Assembly (NCBI RefSeq): GCF_000698145.1
Contig: NZ_BAXB01000015.1
Span: 42,759-106,758 of the forward strand
From: Geomicrobium sp. JCM 19039
Lineage (GTDB): Bacteria; Bacillota; Bacilli; Bacillales; Marinococcaceae
Direction of reading: 5' to 3'
DNA: 64,000 nucleotides
Shown here: in pieces, positions 49,245-61,156 of the stretch
Numbering within the stretch: position 1 is the stretch's first letter
How the letters are laid out: every line of letters starts with the position of its first letter
Notes under the pieces: model-generated
Database searches by the model: none
Told to the model about the DNA's origin: nothing
The model's input: only the letters and a program-made list of their open reading frames with translations
Position numbers and translations under genes: made by a program

Positions 49245-49812
49245 AGTTTGCCATTTTCGCATCAGGATCAGGAAGCAATGCTGAACAGATCTTAAGAGCG
49301 GTTCAAAACGATGAATTAGACGGTACACCCGCATTTGTGTTTAGTGACCAACGTGATGCAGGGGTTCTCTCAAAAGCACAACAGTACGAGGTAACGACAT
49401 ATCAATTCTCTCCAAAACAATTTGACTCAAAAGCGGTTTTTGAGCGTGCATTGCTTGAAAAGTTACAAATCCACGAAGTGGAATGGATTGTACTCGCAGG
49501 CTATATGCGCTTAATTGGTGAGGTTTTGCTTTCAAACTATGAAGGGAACATCATCAACATCCATCCGTCACTTCTACCACACTATCCAGGGTTAGATGCC
49601 ATTGGCAGGCGATTGACGATGGTGCGAAGGAAACTGGAGTGACCATTCATTATGTCGATCGTGGGATGGACACAGGACCGATCATTGCACAAGCAGCACT
49701 TGCGATCCATCCAAACGAATCGAAGCAACAACTCGCTATGCGTATTCAACAACTTGAACATCAACTGTATCCAAAAACGCTACAAACGGTTTTTAAGGAA
49801 GGGGAAGCTTAA
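49241..49812 (+). CDS. purN: Phosphoribosylglycinamide formyltransferase PurN, frameshifted
   Basis: Transfers formyl from 10-formyl-THF to [19 protein letters not shown] start, catalytic region [17 protein letters not shown]. At about 49605 one base is missing; the other frame continues [28 protein letters not shown], containing the active-site Asp, to TAA at 49812. About 190 residues intact. purH begins 3 nt later. Confidence 0.94.
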
Positions 49813-49814
49813 CG

Positions 49815-52599
<2,785 letters not shown>

Positions 52600-52657
52600 T
52601 AAAGATAGTTCTACCCTTTAAAATAACTCATTAATTCCTTTCAATGGTTGGTTCGCA

Positions 52658-52702
52658 TTAGTCATAAACCTTGATGAATTCAGGTGTGACTAAGGTTTTT
52701 TA
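52658..52702 (+). terminator. Terminator of the purine operon
   Basis: TTAGTCA-TA-AACCT pairs with AGGT-G-TGACTAA (52682-52693), then GG and a T6 run. Confidence 0.8.
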
Positions 52703-52868
52703 TATGAGTGAAATTCTGCCAATGAATGGTACGATGTAATTATGTATATGAAGGAGGTTTCACCCAATGGTAAATGTGAAGTAAACGAGAAAATCTATAA
52801 ATGTTTCAATACATGTAGGTTTTCTCAAACGATAATTGCCAAGATAATTATGTTGAAGGAGAAAACTT

Positions 52869-53719
52869 ATGTTGCAAAAAATAACAGCAAATACGTACTA
52901 TTTAATAAATGATGATAAAAAAGAGAGACCGGCGTTAGGTGTGATTTCTGGAGAAAATGCAAGTTTAGTCGTGGATGCAGGGAATTCATCGTTACACGCG
53001 CAAGATTTGATCAGTGAAGTGAAACGGTTACGGTTACCCCCAATAAAATATGTCGTTGTGACTCATGCACATTGGGATCATTTTCTCGGTGTGAATGAAT
53101 ATGAAGCCTCTCTCATTGTGAGTAAGAAAACGAATGAGAAACTTCAATTTTGAAAGAATTGCTCTTTTTCAGATGAAGGTTTAGCTGAAATTGAACGTGA
53201 ACAAAATGTAGGTTCAATCTTTTCAGAAGTAGTAAAAACGGAGTTAAATGATAGAGATACTTTCCAACTAAAAGATGCGGATGTAATTTTTGATCACCAA
53301 CTGACGATTGATTTGGGGAATATGCTTTGTGTAATCGAAGAGATGGCTAGCACACATACAGAAGATGCAACTGTAGTCTATAATCCTAAGGAAAGAGTCG
53401 TTTTCTTCGGTGACGCAACCTACGGTAAAACAACGGAATCGTTATTTCACTATAGTCACAAATCTATCGATGCCATGATAGAGGATGCGAAGAAATACGA
53501 AGCGGATTGGACTGTTCTTGGTCATGAATCAGTTTTCGATAATGAAGAGATGGATTTATATTGGCGCGAGTTAGCTCCTCTTCGAGAGCAGCTCACACAC
53601 GTTCTTTCGCCGATTCCATAAATACTTTCCGGTTACTTGAAGGAAGAGAGCCAACGGATAATGAAATGTTATTTATAGAAGCATTCGTTAACGATGTTTT
53701 AATTGAATCAAAGTCATAA
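52869..53719 (+). pseudogene. MBL-fold metallohydrolase with in-frame stop and 3' frameshift
   Basis: The N-terminal half includes the metal-binding H-x-H-x-D-H as THAHWDHF (about residue 75). A TGA at 53151-53153 stops the frame, yet the same frame continues at once with KNCSFSDEGLAEIERE and runs to 53621 with STHTEDATVVY, FFGDATY and VLGHES (further metal ligands). Near 53610 a shift leads to TFRLLEGREPTDNEMLFIEAF and a stop at 53719. The TGA probably replaces TGG (Trp). Total about 283 residues if repaired. Family members include lactonases and glyoxalase II-like hydrolases; substrate unknown. Confidence 0.78.
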
Positions 53720-53725
53720 TGAACG

Positions 53726-53762
53726 AAAAGAGCTCCCTTTTAAAAGAGGGGAGTTCTTTTCT
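53726..53762 (+). terminator. Terminator after the MBL gene
   Basis: AAAAGAGCTCCC pairs (one G-T) with GGGAGTTCTTTT, loop rich in A/T, ending in a T run. Confidence 0.75.
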
Positions 53763-53828
53763 ATGGCATTAGAGATTTGGTTAAGCAAAATATTCGGTGA
53801 GAATGCTTTGCAATTTAACCGTATCCGA

Positions 53829-54952
53829 TCATGTGTGCGGTATTCCGTTTCGATGTACGAGTTTTCGAAAGACAAATTCTACAGGCCCTTGCTTGCCAAG
53901 ATGAGCGAGTAAGCTCGCAAAAATCAAGCTGCTGAGCCAGACAAATAATGCAATGATAAATGCGCCGGTATATCCAAATTGAGTACCAAAACAAACCCTA
54001 CATTGGATAACAAGAGGACGAGCATCCCTTCCTGATAAATAAAGAAACTTAATGAGCGTTTTCCCAAAGACGCAAAGTGCGCAGTGATGGAGCTTTTTTG
54101 AAGCTTAAGCATAATTAGGGCAACAAGTACAATATAGCCTAGCCCGCCCAAAATACCGACAAACATATGAAGAATAAAGAATGAGATGAAAAGTGTGTCC
54201 GAAACTGTAATGATACTAGTTTCTGCTAACGCATAAGGGAGTGCACCTACAATTGAGAACAATACCGCGGCAATGGCAAAGGGCGTGAAGGAACGTGCGT
54301 ATTTATCAGGCTGCTGAATCCAACCTTTACTCTCCACCCAGGCACCAATGAGGATGACGAGTACGAAAGGATATAAAAGCAACTGGAAAAGTACGACAAA
54401 AGGAAAACTGAAGAGCCCGGTAATAACCATTTCGAGGTACGTATTGGGCAACCCATCATCTGCAAAAAGTATCGATGTACCACTGAAAAACCAAATCAAT
54501 GGCATTACGATGAGCGTAACGACACCCGCGTAAATCATGGCTTTCTTTTTACGAGTAGCATGAAAGAGAATCGGGATGATGAGCAATCCAGTAAGACCAT
54601 AAAACGCGAGAATATCCATTCCCCCGATAAAGACGAGATGAATAAACCCAAACAACAAAAGGAAAGACGATCTACGCTTGAGCATTTTCTTAATGGTGCT
54701 TTCTGACAAGCCTTTGTTACGATAACGTCGAACGGTAAGAGCAAGACCGAAGCCAAAAAGCACAGAGAACATGACAAACGCTCGACTGTCAACGAACAAA
54801 AGGGTAAGCAGGCGCACGAACCCATCGGTCTCAGGTCGAGGTTCTGATGTGAAAGCGATTGACAATGGTGCATGAGCAATTGCAATTAAGAGGAGCATGA
54901 AACCTCGACCAACATCCGGGACGAGGTAGCGCGTGGCAGTATTAGAAGCCAT
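53829..54952 (-). CDS. DUF418 family multi-pass membrane protein (YeiB-like), frameshifted at the C-terminus
   Basis: Ten or so membrane helices. RGFMLLLIAIAHAP near the start, FSVLFGFGLAL, LLLFGFIHLVFIGGMDILAFYGLTGLLIIP and GKRSLSFFIYQEGMLVLL are standard DUF418 features. Near 53985 the frame shifts; the other frame gives GTQFGYTGAFIIALFVWLSS and GKQGPVEFVFRKLVHR, the conserved C-terminus, ending at 53829. About 373 residues. Related to acyltransferase-3 proteins; function unknown. ATG 54952 has AAGGAG upstream. Confidence 0.88.
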
Positions 54953-55176
54953 ATGTCAACACAACTCCTTTTATTGAATGAATTGAGCGAGCATATGTGA
55001 AAAAACGAATTCAAGTATATTTGTGTATTGAAACTAAAAAATATTATGTATTTGACTTTAAATTATACCTCAAGTTTAAACATATTGATATTTTGCATGG
55101 AACTTTGAGTAATCGAGATAGCGTCAATGGAGTAGAGGCTGTCAAACAAAAGAGGAATAATATGAACAATTTTTTC

Positions 55177-55207
55177 TTGAACCTTACGTTACGTAATGAT
55201 TTATAGT
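55177..55207 (+). promoter_or_regulatory. MerR-type promoter with 19-bp spacer and central dyad
   Basis: TTGAAC (55177-55182) and TATAGT (55202-55207) are separated by 19 nt. The spacer carries the dyad CTTACGT-TACGTAATG, the form bound by many MerR activators. It drives the Hsp33-like gene and the MerR gene behind it, so autoregulation is likely. Confidence 0.75.
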
Positions 55208-55236
55208 TAAGATTAATTAGCTAACGTAAGGATTGA

Positions 55237-56115
55237 ATGCAAATGCAAAACCGAATTATTAAAGCGTTAATTTTTAACAAACAAGTAAGGCTTTATCTGT
55301 TAAACAACACTCACTTACTAAATGAAATTCTACACATGAATCAAGGCTCTAACATCATTAGTAAAGAAGCTTTGGCTAACTCCATATCGGTTATGAGCAT
55401 GCTGTCTGCAACGCTAAAAGGAAATCAGCGCTTGAGTGCTGCTCTCTCATTTGACCAACCTAAAAGCAAAATCTTTGTTGACACAGATGCACATGGAAAT
55501 GTGCGTGGCTATGCGAATGATTTCTTATTATCGTCATCAAAAAACTATTCGACTGTTAAGGAATTGATCGGTTTAAAAGGATCAATCAGAATGATAAAGG
55601 CCAATGATTTTAATCAATTTACAGGGATTACCGATATGCCTTATCAAGATTTAGATCGTGATTTTTCTCATTACTTTAAACAAAGCGACCAAACAGAAAC
55701 GTTGATTAAAACAACGATTCATTGGCAAGGAAATAAAGAGATAAAAAACAGTTATGGAATATATGCGCAATTACTTCCTCAATCACCAACACACCTTTTA
55801 AATAAGGTAGAAGAACATTTTCAATCTATACAATGTGTATTAAATGAACCTAAAACTTTAATTAACAGTGAAATTTTCAGCTTACTAAACCAGTATTTTG
55901 GTGAAGGAGAGATTATTGGTGAAAGTAACGTCCAATTTTTCTGTGGCTGCTCCAAGGAAATGTTTTTTGGATTGTTACATTCAGTAGATGCGGCAGAACT
56001 AAAGGGTTATCTTCACTCTCGTGATCCAATAATATCCACATGTAATAGATGTGGTAGAAATTACTCGTTCAATGAAGAAGAAATTAAACTCATTTTGGGG
56101 GAATTAAATGGCTAA
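55237..56115 (+). CDS. Hsp33-like redox-regulated chaperone (HslO paralogue)
   Basis: A 292-residue Hsp33-family protein. The N-terminal fold includes NSISVMSMLSATLKGNQRLSAAL, HGNVRGYANDF, and a central helical part with YGIYAQLLP. The C-terminal zinc switch is complete: C-G-C, 30 residues, C-N-R-C (family: C-x-C-x(27-32)-C-x2-C). In Hsp33 these cysteines release zinc on oxidation and activate holdase function. Sequence is diverged from housekeeping HslO and lies in a different context (next to a MerR regulator), so it is an accessory paralogue. ATG 55237 (AAGGA 4 nt upstream) or ATG 55243 may be the start. Overlaps the MerR gene by 8 nt. Confidence 0.85.
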   Translation: MQMQNRIIKALIFNKQVRLYLLNNTHLLNEILHMNQGSNIISKEALANSISVMSMLSATLKGNQRLSAALSFDQPKSKIFVDTDAHGNVRGYANDFLLSSSKNYSTVKELIGLKGSIRMIKANDFNQFTGITDMPYQDLDRDFSHYFKQSDQTETLIKTTIHWQGNKEIKNSYGIYAQLLPQSPTHLLNKVEEHFQSIQCVLNEPKTLINSEIFSLLNQYFGEGEIIGESNVQFFCGCSKEMFFGLLHSVDAAELKGYLHSRDPIISTCNRCGRNYSFNEEEIKLILGELNG

Positions 56116-56842
56116 GTACTGGAAGATAGGCGAAATTGCTGAGATGACCGGATTGTCTATTAGGACATTAAGGTATTATGACCAAATCAAATTATTGAGT
56201 CCTTCTGAATACACACATTCAGGACACCGTAGATACTCACGTGAAGATTTACAAAGATTGTTAGAAGTTCTATCTTTTAAGAAAATGGGGCTTTCTTTAG
56301 AAGATATCAGCTCATTAAAAGAGCAAGGAAACGCTTCATCGATTGTAGAGATCTTAAGTAACCAAATAGAAAGGATGAAATTGGATATAAAGATTCAGCA
56401 AAATCTTTTTGAGCAGTTACAAAGCGTGCAGAAAGAATTAGCGAATTCCAAAGAAGAACGTATTTCGATACACAGTCTAACAACATTATTCGAACTCATG
56501 AAAGTGAATCAAGCAAAGTATTTTAATCAAAGACAAATTGACAGCATGAGACAACATTATCAAGAATTAGATGAAGCCGCTATTCAAAAGGGAGAAAAGG
56601 AATTTAAGCTTGTTTTAGATGAATTACGAAACAGGAAAGAGCGTGGGTTAACAAGCTCGAATGCTGAAGTTCAAAGCTTAGCTCGGAGGTGGCAAGCCAT
56701 TATTGATTCCATTTCTCCAAATGATCATGAATTACGGATGAGTGCAGAACGCTATTATGCAGAAAATCCTGAGATTGCGATGAGCGTTGGCATTGAACCA
56801 TCTCTCTATAAATACATTCAGGATGCTTTAAACGATAATTAG
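56108..56842 (+). CDS. MerR family regulator with TipAS-like ligand-binding domain
   Basis: 244 residues. The N-terminal MerR winged helix (WKIGEIAEMTGLSIRTLRYYDQIKLLSPSEYTHSGHRRYSREDL) is followed by a long dimerising helix (about 75-120) and a C-terminal globin-like TipAS domain (ending RYYAENPEIAMSVGIEPSLYKYIQDAL). TipAS domains bind antibiotics or other hydrophobic ligands. No metal-binding Cys pair is seen. It probably activates the 19-bp-spacer promoter at 55177 and hence its own operon. Confidence 0.9.
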   Translation: MAKYWKIGEIAEMTGLSIRTLRYYDQIKLLSPSEYTHSGHRRYSREDLQRLLEVLSFKKMGLSLEDISSLKEQGNASSIVEILSNQIERMKLDIKIQQNLFEQLQSVQKELANSKEERISIHSLTTLFELMKVNQAKYFNQRQIDSMRQHYQELDEAAIQKGEKEFKLVLDELRNRKERGLTSSNAEVQSLARRWQAIIDSISPNDHELRMSAERYYAENPEIAMSVGIEPSLYKYIQDALNDN

Positions 56843-57366
56843 TTTTCCTCTGCTGTACTCAACGAACGGGTACCACTTAACCTTTCCTTCGCAAAGCGTG
56901 TGACTCAAACTTGAAAGAAGAAAGTAGGTTTTGGAAGGAGAGAGTCGTTCATTTTCTTTAAAAGCATTCGATCTGCTTCCATAAATACTAGTTTGGAATG
57001 AGATGTCCATCGATTGGAAGCAAAACGAGGACAAAACGGGCATAATAGGTGATTCTGTTTCCAATCCATGCTCTTTGGAAGTAAACAACGTTTTTAGCTA
57101 TCTTAAGCGTCGATAGAGAAATCAACCGGTTCTCCTGCCTTTTAAAAGACGGTGGAAATCAACCACCAACCGTTTGAAACTCAAATTGATTAGAAAACCT
57201 CAAATTTCTTTGAGAAGATGCCTTGTTCCGTCCCTCTCGTAATGATTCCTCTAGAAAACACTACCGTGCGTTCGATGTATCCATCTCTAACCAATTGTAT
57301 ATGGGATGTTTAATTCTATGTTGAGCGGGAACACCTCTTGTACAACCAAAGGAGAGTGGAACGATC
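56843..57366. other. Intergenic region with a dispersed repeat
   Basis: No gene supported. It holds repeat copy 2 (56970-57084) and AT-rich sequence before the aldehyde dehydrogenase ribosome-binding site (AAAGGAGAG). Confidence 0.5.
56970..57084 (-). repeat. Dispersed ~115-bp intergenic repeat, copy 2
   Basis: The reverse complement aligns end to end with 27838-27952. Shared blocks include CTTCCAAAGA/TTTCCAAAGA, ATTGGAA-x-CAGA, GTTTTGCTTCCAATC and TGGAAGCAGATC. Confidence 0.65.
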
Positions 57367-58791
57367 ATGTTTAAACACGAGAATAAACTATTTATAAACG
57401 GTGAATGGATTGATTCAACGAACGATGAAACGATTGATGTCATAAATCCAGCAACAGAAGAAGTGATTGGGACTGTATCAGCGAGTACGAAAGAAGATTT
57501 GGATAAAGCAGTGAAAGCTGCTAGGGATGCACTGCCCGCTTTTTCAAAATCAATAAAGAAAGAACGCATTGATCTCTTAAATCGCATTGCCGATGAGTAT
57601 GAGAAACGTAAAGATGAGTTTATTGATGTTATGACAATGGAGCTGGGTGCACCAAAAACGATCTCTGAAAATGTTCATTATGAAATGGGTCTTGCTCACT
57701 TTCGTACGGTAGCGAAAGCACTCGAATACTTTTCGTTTGAAGAAGAGCGTGGCGACCATACGATTGTGAAAGAATCGGTCGGTGTGAGTGGTTTAATTAC
57801 ACCGTGGAACTTTCCTACGAATCAAACGTCAACAAAAATTGCTGGCGCGTTTGCGGCAGGAAGTCCAGTTGTGTTAAAGCCGTCTGAAGAAACACCGTAT
57901 GCGGCAATTATGCTAGCAGAGATTATTGACCGAGCAGGTGCACCGAAAGGCGCATTTAACCTTGTAAATGGTACTGGAGCGACGATTGGGGATGCGATTA
58001 GCTCTCATCCTGATATCGATTTTGTATCGTTTACCGGATCAGGTCCTGTCGGTACACGTGTCATGCAAAACGCTTCAGAAACGATTAAGAACGTTGCCCT
58101 TGAGCTCGGTGGCAAATCACCTCTTCTCGTCCTAAAAGACGCTGACGTTCAAAAAGCAGCGCAGTCTGCTGCTGAACACATGATGCTAAATAGCGGACAA
58201 GTTTGTTCAGCCGCAACAAGAGTGCTCGTTCCGAAAGAAATGAAAGCCGATTTTGAGCGTGAGCTTGTCACGTCATTAGAAGGCTTCCCAATGGGCGATC
58301 CACAAAATACGAGCAATTTTACTGGGCCGTTAATTTCCAAGAAGCAGTACGACACCGTACAATCTTATATTAAAAAAGGTCAAGAAGAAGGTGCTCGGAT
58401 TGTTCAAGGTGGCGAAGGCAAACCAGACGGTCTTGAGACAGGGTATTTCGCAAAACCGACAATCTTCTCTGATGTGACGAACGATATGGTCGTTGCCCGT
58501 GAAGAAATCTTCGGTCCCGTCACAACCATTATTACGTATGATGGTATTGAAGAAGGTTTACAAATTGCCAACGATACCCCATACGGCTTGGCAGGTTACG
58601 TCGCTGGTGAAGATGAGAAGTCGCTGAAATATGCAGCAAGTCATATTCGTGCCGGTCAAATTACCATAAACGATGCAAAAACGGACCACTTTGCTCCGTT
58701 TGGAGGCTTTAAGCAATCCGGAATCGGTCGCGAGTGGGGCGACTTTGGCATTGAGGAATACCTTGAAGAAAAAGCGATCATGGGAGTATAA
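57367..58791 (+). CDS. NAD(P)+-dependent aldehyde dehydrogenase
   Basis: 474 residues, intact. ALDH superfamily: SGLITPWNFPTNQTSTKIAGAFAAGSPVVLKPSEETP (cofactor site with catalytic Asn), LELGGKSPL (general-base Glu), GQVCSAATR (nucleophile Cys), EEIFGPV and FGGFKQSGIGRE. Substrate not predictable; it is a second ALDH besides GbsA. Followed by its own terminator. Confidence 0.93.
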   Translation: MFKHENKLFINGEWIDSTNDETIDVINPATEEVIGTVSASTKEDLDKAVKAARDALPAFSKSIKKERIDLLNRIADEYEKRKDEFIDVMTMELGAPKTISENVHYEMGLAHFRTVAKALEYFSFEEERGDHTIVKESVGVSGLITPWNFPTNQTSTKIAGAFAAGSPVVLKPSEETPYAAIMLAEIIDRAGAPKGAFNLVNGTGATIGDAISSHPDIDFVSFTGSGPVGTRVMQNASETIKNVALELGGKSPLLVLKDADVQKAAQSAAEHMMLNSGQVCSAATRVLVPKEMKADFERELVTSLEGFPMGDPQNTSNFTGPLISKKQYDTVQSYIKKGQEEGARIVQGGEGKPDGLETGYFAKPTIFSDVTNDMVVAREEIFGPVTTIITYDGIEEGLQIANDTPYGLAGYVAGEDEKSLKYAASHIRAGQITINDAKTDHFAPFGGFKQSGIGREWGDFGIEEYLEEKAIMGV

Positions 58792-58792
58792 T

Positions 58793-58826
58793 AAAACGCC
58801 GGAGGTGAACCCTTCGGCGTTTTTAA
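58793..58826 (+). terminator. Terminator after the aldehyde dehydrogenase
   Basis: AAAACGCCGGAGG pairs with CCTTCGGCGTTTT (58811-58823; one mismatch), followed by T. Confidence 0.85.
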
Positions 58827-58842
58827 CCTTGGAGGGCTTAGC

Positions 58843-59355
58843 ATGCATGTGTATCATGTTTACGGGCCACATGAAAATAATGATGGAATCCATCGCGCAT
58901 TAAGAGAAGGAATGACGTCTCAAACGATTTCCAAGTGGAATTCAAGAGGGGGTGGAGCCCTCTTCCCACACCTTATAAAGAAGGTACAACGAGGAAGTAC
59001 CGATGATTGGATGGATTTTGGTCAATCTTTCGCAATACATTTATCAGCAGAAACCTTTAAAAACGATGTGCGTTTTCCGTATTCTTCAGATCGGATAATT
59101 GCATTCAACATTGAACGAACCGTTGACTTATTTGCATATATAGAAGAAGAGGGCATGGGCAGTGAATACACGCCAGGAATGTTTACAGATCACCTCCCTT
59201 CTAAACAAAGGCTTATGGAACAATATTGGAACAGTCGAATGACGTTGGCAGATTATCTATTGCACAAACCTTATAAGGAAGCGGAGTATATCTGTTTTGA
59301 TTACATCCCTCCTTATTTAATAGAAGGTTATATTAATCAAAAAAAGTGGCTATGA
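58843..59355 (+). CDS. Protein of unknown function
   Basis: A 170-residue soluble protein from ATG 58843, with TTGGAGGG about 8 nt upstream. No signal peptide or membrane helix. Features: HVYGPHENNDGIHRALREGM at the N-terminus, a central FGQSFAIHLSAETFKNDVRFPYSSDRIIAFNIERTVD with alternating strands, and an aromatic-rich C-terminus (YICFDYIPPYLIEGYI). I recognise no family. It stands alone between two terminators. The frame is intact and well set up, so it is probably a real gene. Confidence 0.7.
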   Translation: MHVYHVYGPHENNDGIHRALREGMTSQTISKWNSRGGGALFPHLIKKVQRGSTDDWMDFGQSFAIHLSAETFKNDVRFPYSSDRIIAFNIERTVDLFAYIEEEGMGSEYTPGMFTDHLPSKQRLMEQYWNSRMTLADYLLHKPYKEAEYICFDYIPPYLIEGYINQKKWL

Positions 59356-59382
59356 GAATGTTGTTCATTCCCATAGCCACTT
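59344..59382. terminator. Bidirectional terminator between the unknown gene and opuAC-like gene
   Basis: AAGTGGCTATGAGAATG pairs with CATTCCCATAGCCACTT (59366-59382), one mismatch, 5-nt loop. Confidence 0.85.
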
Positions 59383-59392
59383 CTGGCACTAC

Positions 59393-60274
59393 TTATTCTT
59401 CAACATCTAACCATTCATCAACCGTTTCACGGTTATCATCAATCCATTGTTCGGCAGCTTCTACTTCATCAATTTCTTCTTCAGAGATCTTGAGCATTAC
59501 TTCGTTCATATCCTCAGTCGTCCAGTAGAAGTTATCTAGGATTTGGAATGCAACAGGGTCGTCCTCTTCAAGACCTTCACGGACGATTGTGCGAATCTCA
59601 CCGTCTTCTTGGTAGATGCCTTTTGGATCTTCAAGAAACTTTAAGTCATGGGTATTAAATTTCCAGTGTGGTTGCCAACCTGTTACAACAATGGGTTCTT
59701 CATTTTCGATATGTGTCGACAATTCTTGAGTCATAGCAGCATCAAAACTGGATTGTAGTTGAACGTCATCAATTTCGTATTCCTCTAGTACCGTTTCAGT
59801 CGTTGAGTTCACACCAGCACCAGCGTCGATGCCAGTAATGTGAGAAACGACAGAACCATCGAGTTCTTCAATGCTATCAATATCCATATACGTTGGCACA
59901 GCTAGACCCGTTTGTGCACCTTCTAAGTTTGGCCCGAGATCGACGACCTGATCACCAAACTGCTCATAATCATGCTGCATATCATCAGGTAGCCAGCCAG
60001 CAATATGTGCATCGGCTTCTCCTTCTGCAACACTTGCCCACATGACGCCTTGCTCAACGGTCGTTATCGTCACATCATAGCCCGCTTCTTCCAATACAAG
60101 CTTCATGACATTGTTAGACGCAATTTCAGAATCCCAAGTAACGTAGACGAGCTCGATTTCTTTGTCTTCTTCTGCCGTCGCGCTTGTGTCTTCGCCATTG
60201 TCTGTACCGTTATCACCGCAAGCAGCTAGTGCTAATGCGGATACACTTAAGAGTGGAAGTTGCCACTTCTTCAT
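59393..60274 (-). CDS. Glycine betaine/choline ABC transporter substrate-binding lipoprotein (OpuAC-like)
   Basis: 293 residues. Lipoprotein signal with lipobox ALAAC (Cys about 19), then the OpuAC fold: ELVYVTWDSEIASNNVMKLVLEEAGYDV, HIAGWLPDDM, GIDAGAGVNSTTETVL and VTGWQPHWKFNTHDLKFLEDPKGIY. The Trp residues of VTWD, GWLP and GWQPHW probably line the quaternary-ammonium cage. The permease and ATPase genes are not adjacent, so it is an orphan binding protein or serves a system elsewhere. Highly acidic. Start ATG 60274. A GTTTAA-N6-TTAAAC dyad lies 33 nt upstream, as at gbsA. Confidence 0.9.
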   Translation of the reverse strand: MKKWQLPLLSVSALALAACGDNGTDNGEDTSATAEEDKEIELVYVTWDSEIASNNVMKLVLEEAGYDVTITTVEQGVMWASVAEGEADAHIAGWLPDDMQHDYEQFGDQVVDLGPNLEGAQTGLAVPTYMDIDSIEELDGSVVSHITGIDAGAGVNSTTETVLEEYEIDDVQLQSSFDAAMTQELSTHIENEEPIVVTGWQPHWKFNTHDLKFLEDPKGIYQEDGEIRTIVREGLEEDDPVAFQILDNFYWTTEDMNEVMLKISEEEIDEVEAAEQWIDDNRETVDEWLDVEE

Positions 60275-60306
60275 GATTCGAATCTCCCCTTCAGTTAATT
60301 CCGTTT

Positions 60307-60324
60307 GTTTAAAACAAATTAAAC
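60307..60324 (-). promoter_or_regulatory. Putative GbsR operator at the opuAC-like promoter
   Basis: GTTTAA, 6 nt, TTAAAC; same arms and spacing as 61119-61136. On the minus strand it directly follows a -10-like CATAAT, so a bound repressor would block elongation. Confidence 0.6.
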
Positions 60325-60466
60325 ATTATGTACAGACTATCATAGATCACTAATCTGTCAACTTTTAAACTACTATATCATAAAAACAAACTTGCAAATG
60401 AATGAAAGGATCGATATACTTAATTTTGCGTTCGTTCGAAACGTTTTAAATAAAAGGGGTGCTACT

Positions 60467-61036
60467 ATGTCAGAACCAACAGCAGCTCACGAAGAACTAG
60501 AAGAGGCACACGCACAAATTAAAAATGGCATCGCAGATACAATGGATATTTACGGCGTCAACCGATCCGTTGGCCAACTGTACGCAACGCTCTATCTAAG
60601 TGATGAGCCAATGACATTAGATCAGTTACGAGATGAGCTTGGTATGAGCAAGGGCAGCATGAGTCTTGGAGTACGTAAACTTCTAGATGAGAAGATTATT
60701 CATAGAGTTTACCGTAAAGGTGAAAGAAAAGATTTGTATCAAGCTGAACAAGACTTTTTTCAATTTTTTATTTCGTTCTTTACTCGCCGGTGGGAACGAG
60801 AAAAGAATGTAAACTTACATGCAATTAAACAAGCACAGCCGAGATACAAGAAGATTATGGAAGACACAACCGCCCCAGACAGTGTAAGAGAAGAAGCGAC
60901 GTATCAGTACAATAAGATTAATGAATCGCTCCAATATTATCGCTTCCTCGATATTCTAGTTGAAGAGTTCGAAGAGGGCGATCTTGCGCAGCGGCTATTG
61001 GAAAAGCATGAAGCGAAAAAGAAAGAAGGAAGCTGA
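60467..61036 (+). CDS. gbsR: GbsR-type choline-responsive repressor
   Basis: 189 residues from ATG 60467 (AAAGGGG upstream; the longer in-frame ORF has no ribosome-binding site). The N-terminal helix and MarR-like winged HTH (YATLYLSDEPMTLDQLRDELGMSKGSMSLGVRKLLDEKIIHRVYRKGERKDLY) and the C-terminal helical dimerisation domain match GbsR. In B. subtilis GbsR represses gbsAB and opuB until choline binds. Divergent from the opuAC-like gene and upstream of gbsAB. Confidence 0.92.
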   Translation: MSEPTAAHEELEEAHAQIKNGIADTMDIYGVNRSVGQLYATLYLSDEPMTLDQLRDELGMSKGSMSLGVRKLLDEKIIHRVYRKGERKDLYQAEQDFFQFFISFFTRRWEREKNVNLHAIKQAQPRYKKIMEDTTAPDSVREEATYQYNKINESLQYYRFLDILVEEFEEGDLAQRLLEKHEAKKKEGS

Positions 61037-61066
61037 TCATCTTGATTGGCTTCCTCCTTTCTTTTT
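61019..61066 (+). terminator. Terminator after gbsR
   Basis: AAAGAAGGAAGC pairs with GCTTCCTCCTTT (one mismatch), followed by CTTTTTTTG. It overlaps the end of gbsR. Confidence 0.75.
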
Positions 61067-61076
61067 TTGTTTTTCT

Positions 61077-61136
61077 TTGACAGGATAAAAACGGCATGTT
61101 AAGTTATAAACATAGAACGTTTAATATATATTAAAC
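61077..61136 (+). promoter_or_regulatory. gbsAB promoter with putative GbsR operator
   Basis: TTGACA at 61077-61082 with a weak -10 (TAAGTT, 17-nt spacer). GTTTAATATATATTAAAC at 61119-61136 is a perfect 18-bp palindrome, downstream of the start point and 20 nt before the gbsA start. Roadblock repression from such a position is known for GbsR. Confidence 0.65.
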
Positions 61137-61156
61137 AAATTAAAGGAGTGAGTTCC

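Noticed and set aside
54997..55206. 69-codon frame ahead of the Hsp33-like gene
   Set aside because: It runs through the MerR-type promoter and has no ribosome-binding site, so it is treated as a chance frame.
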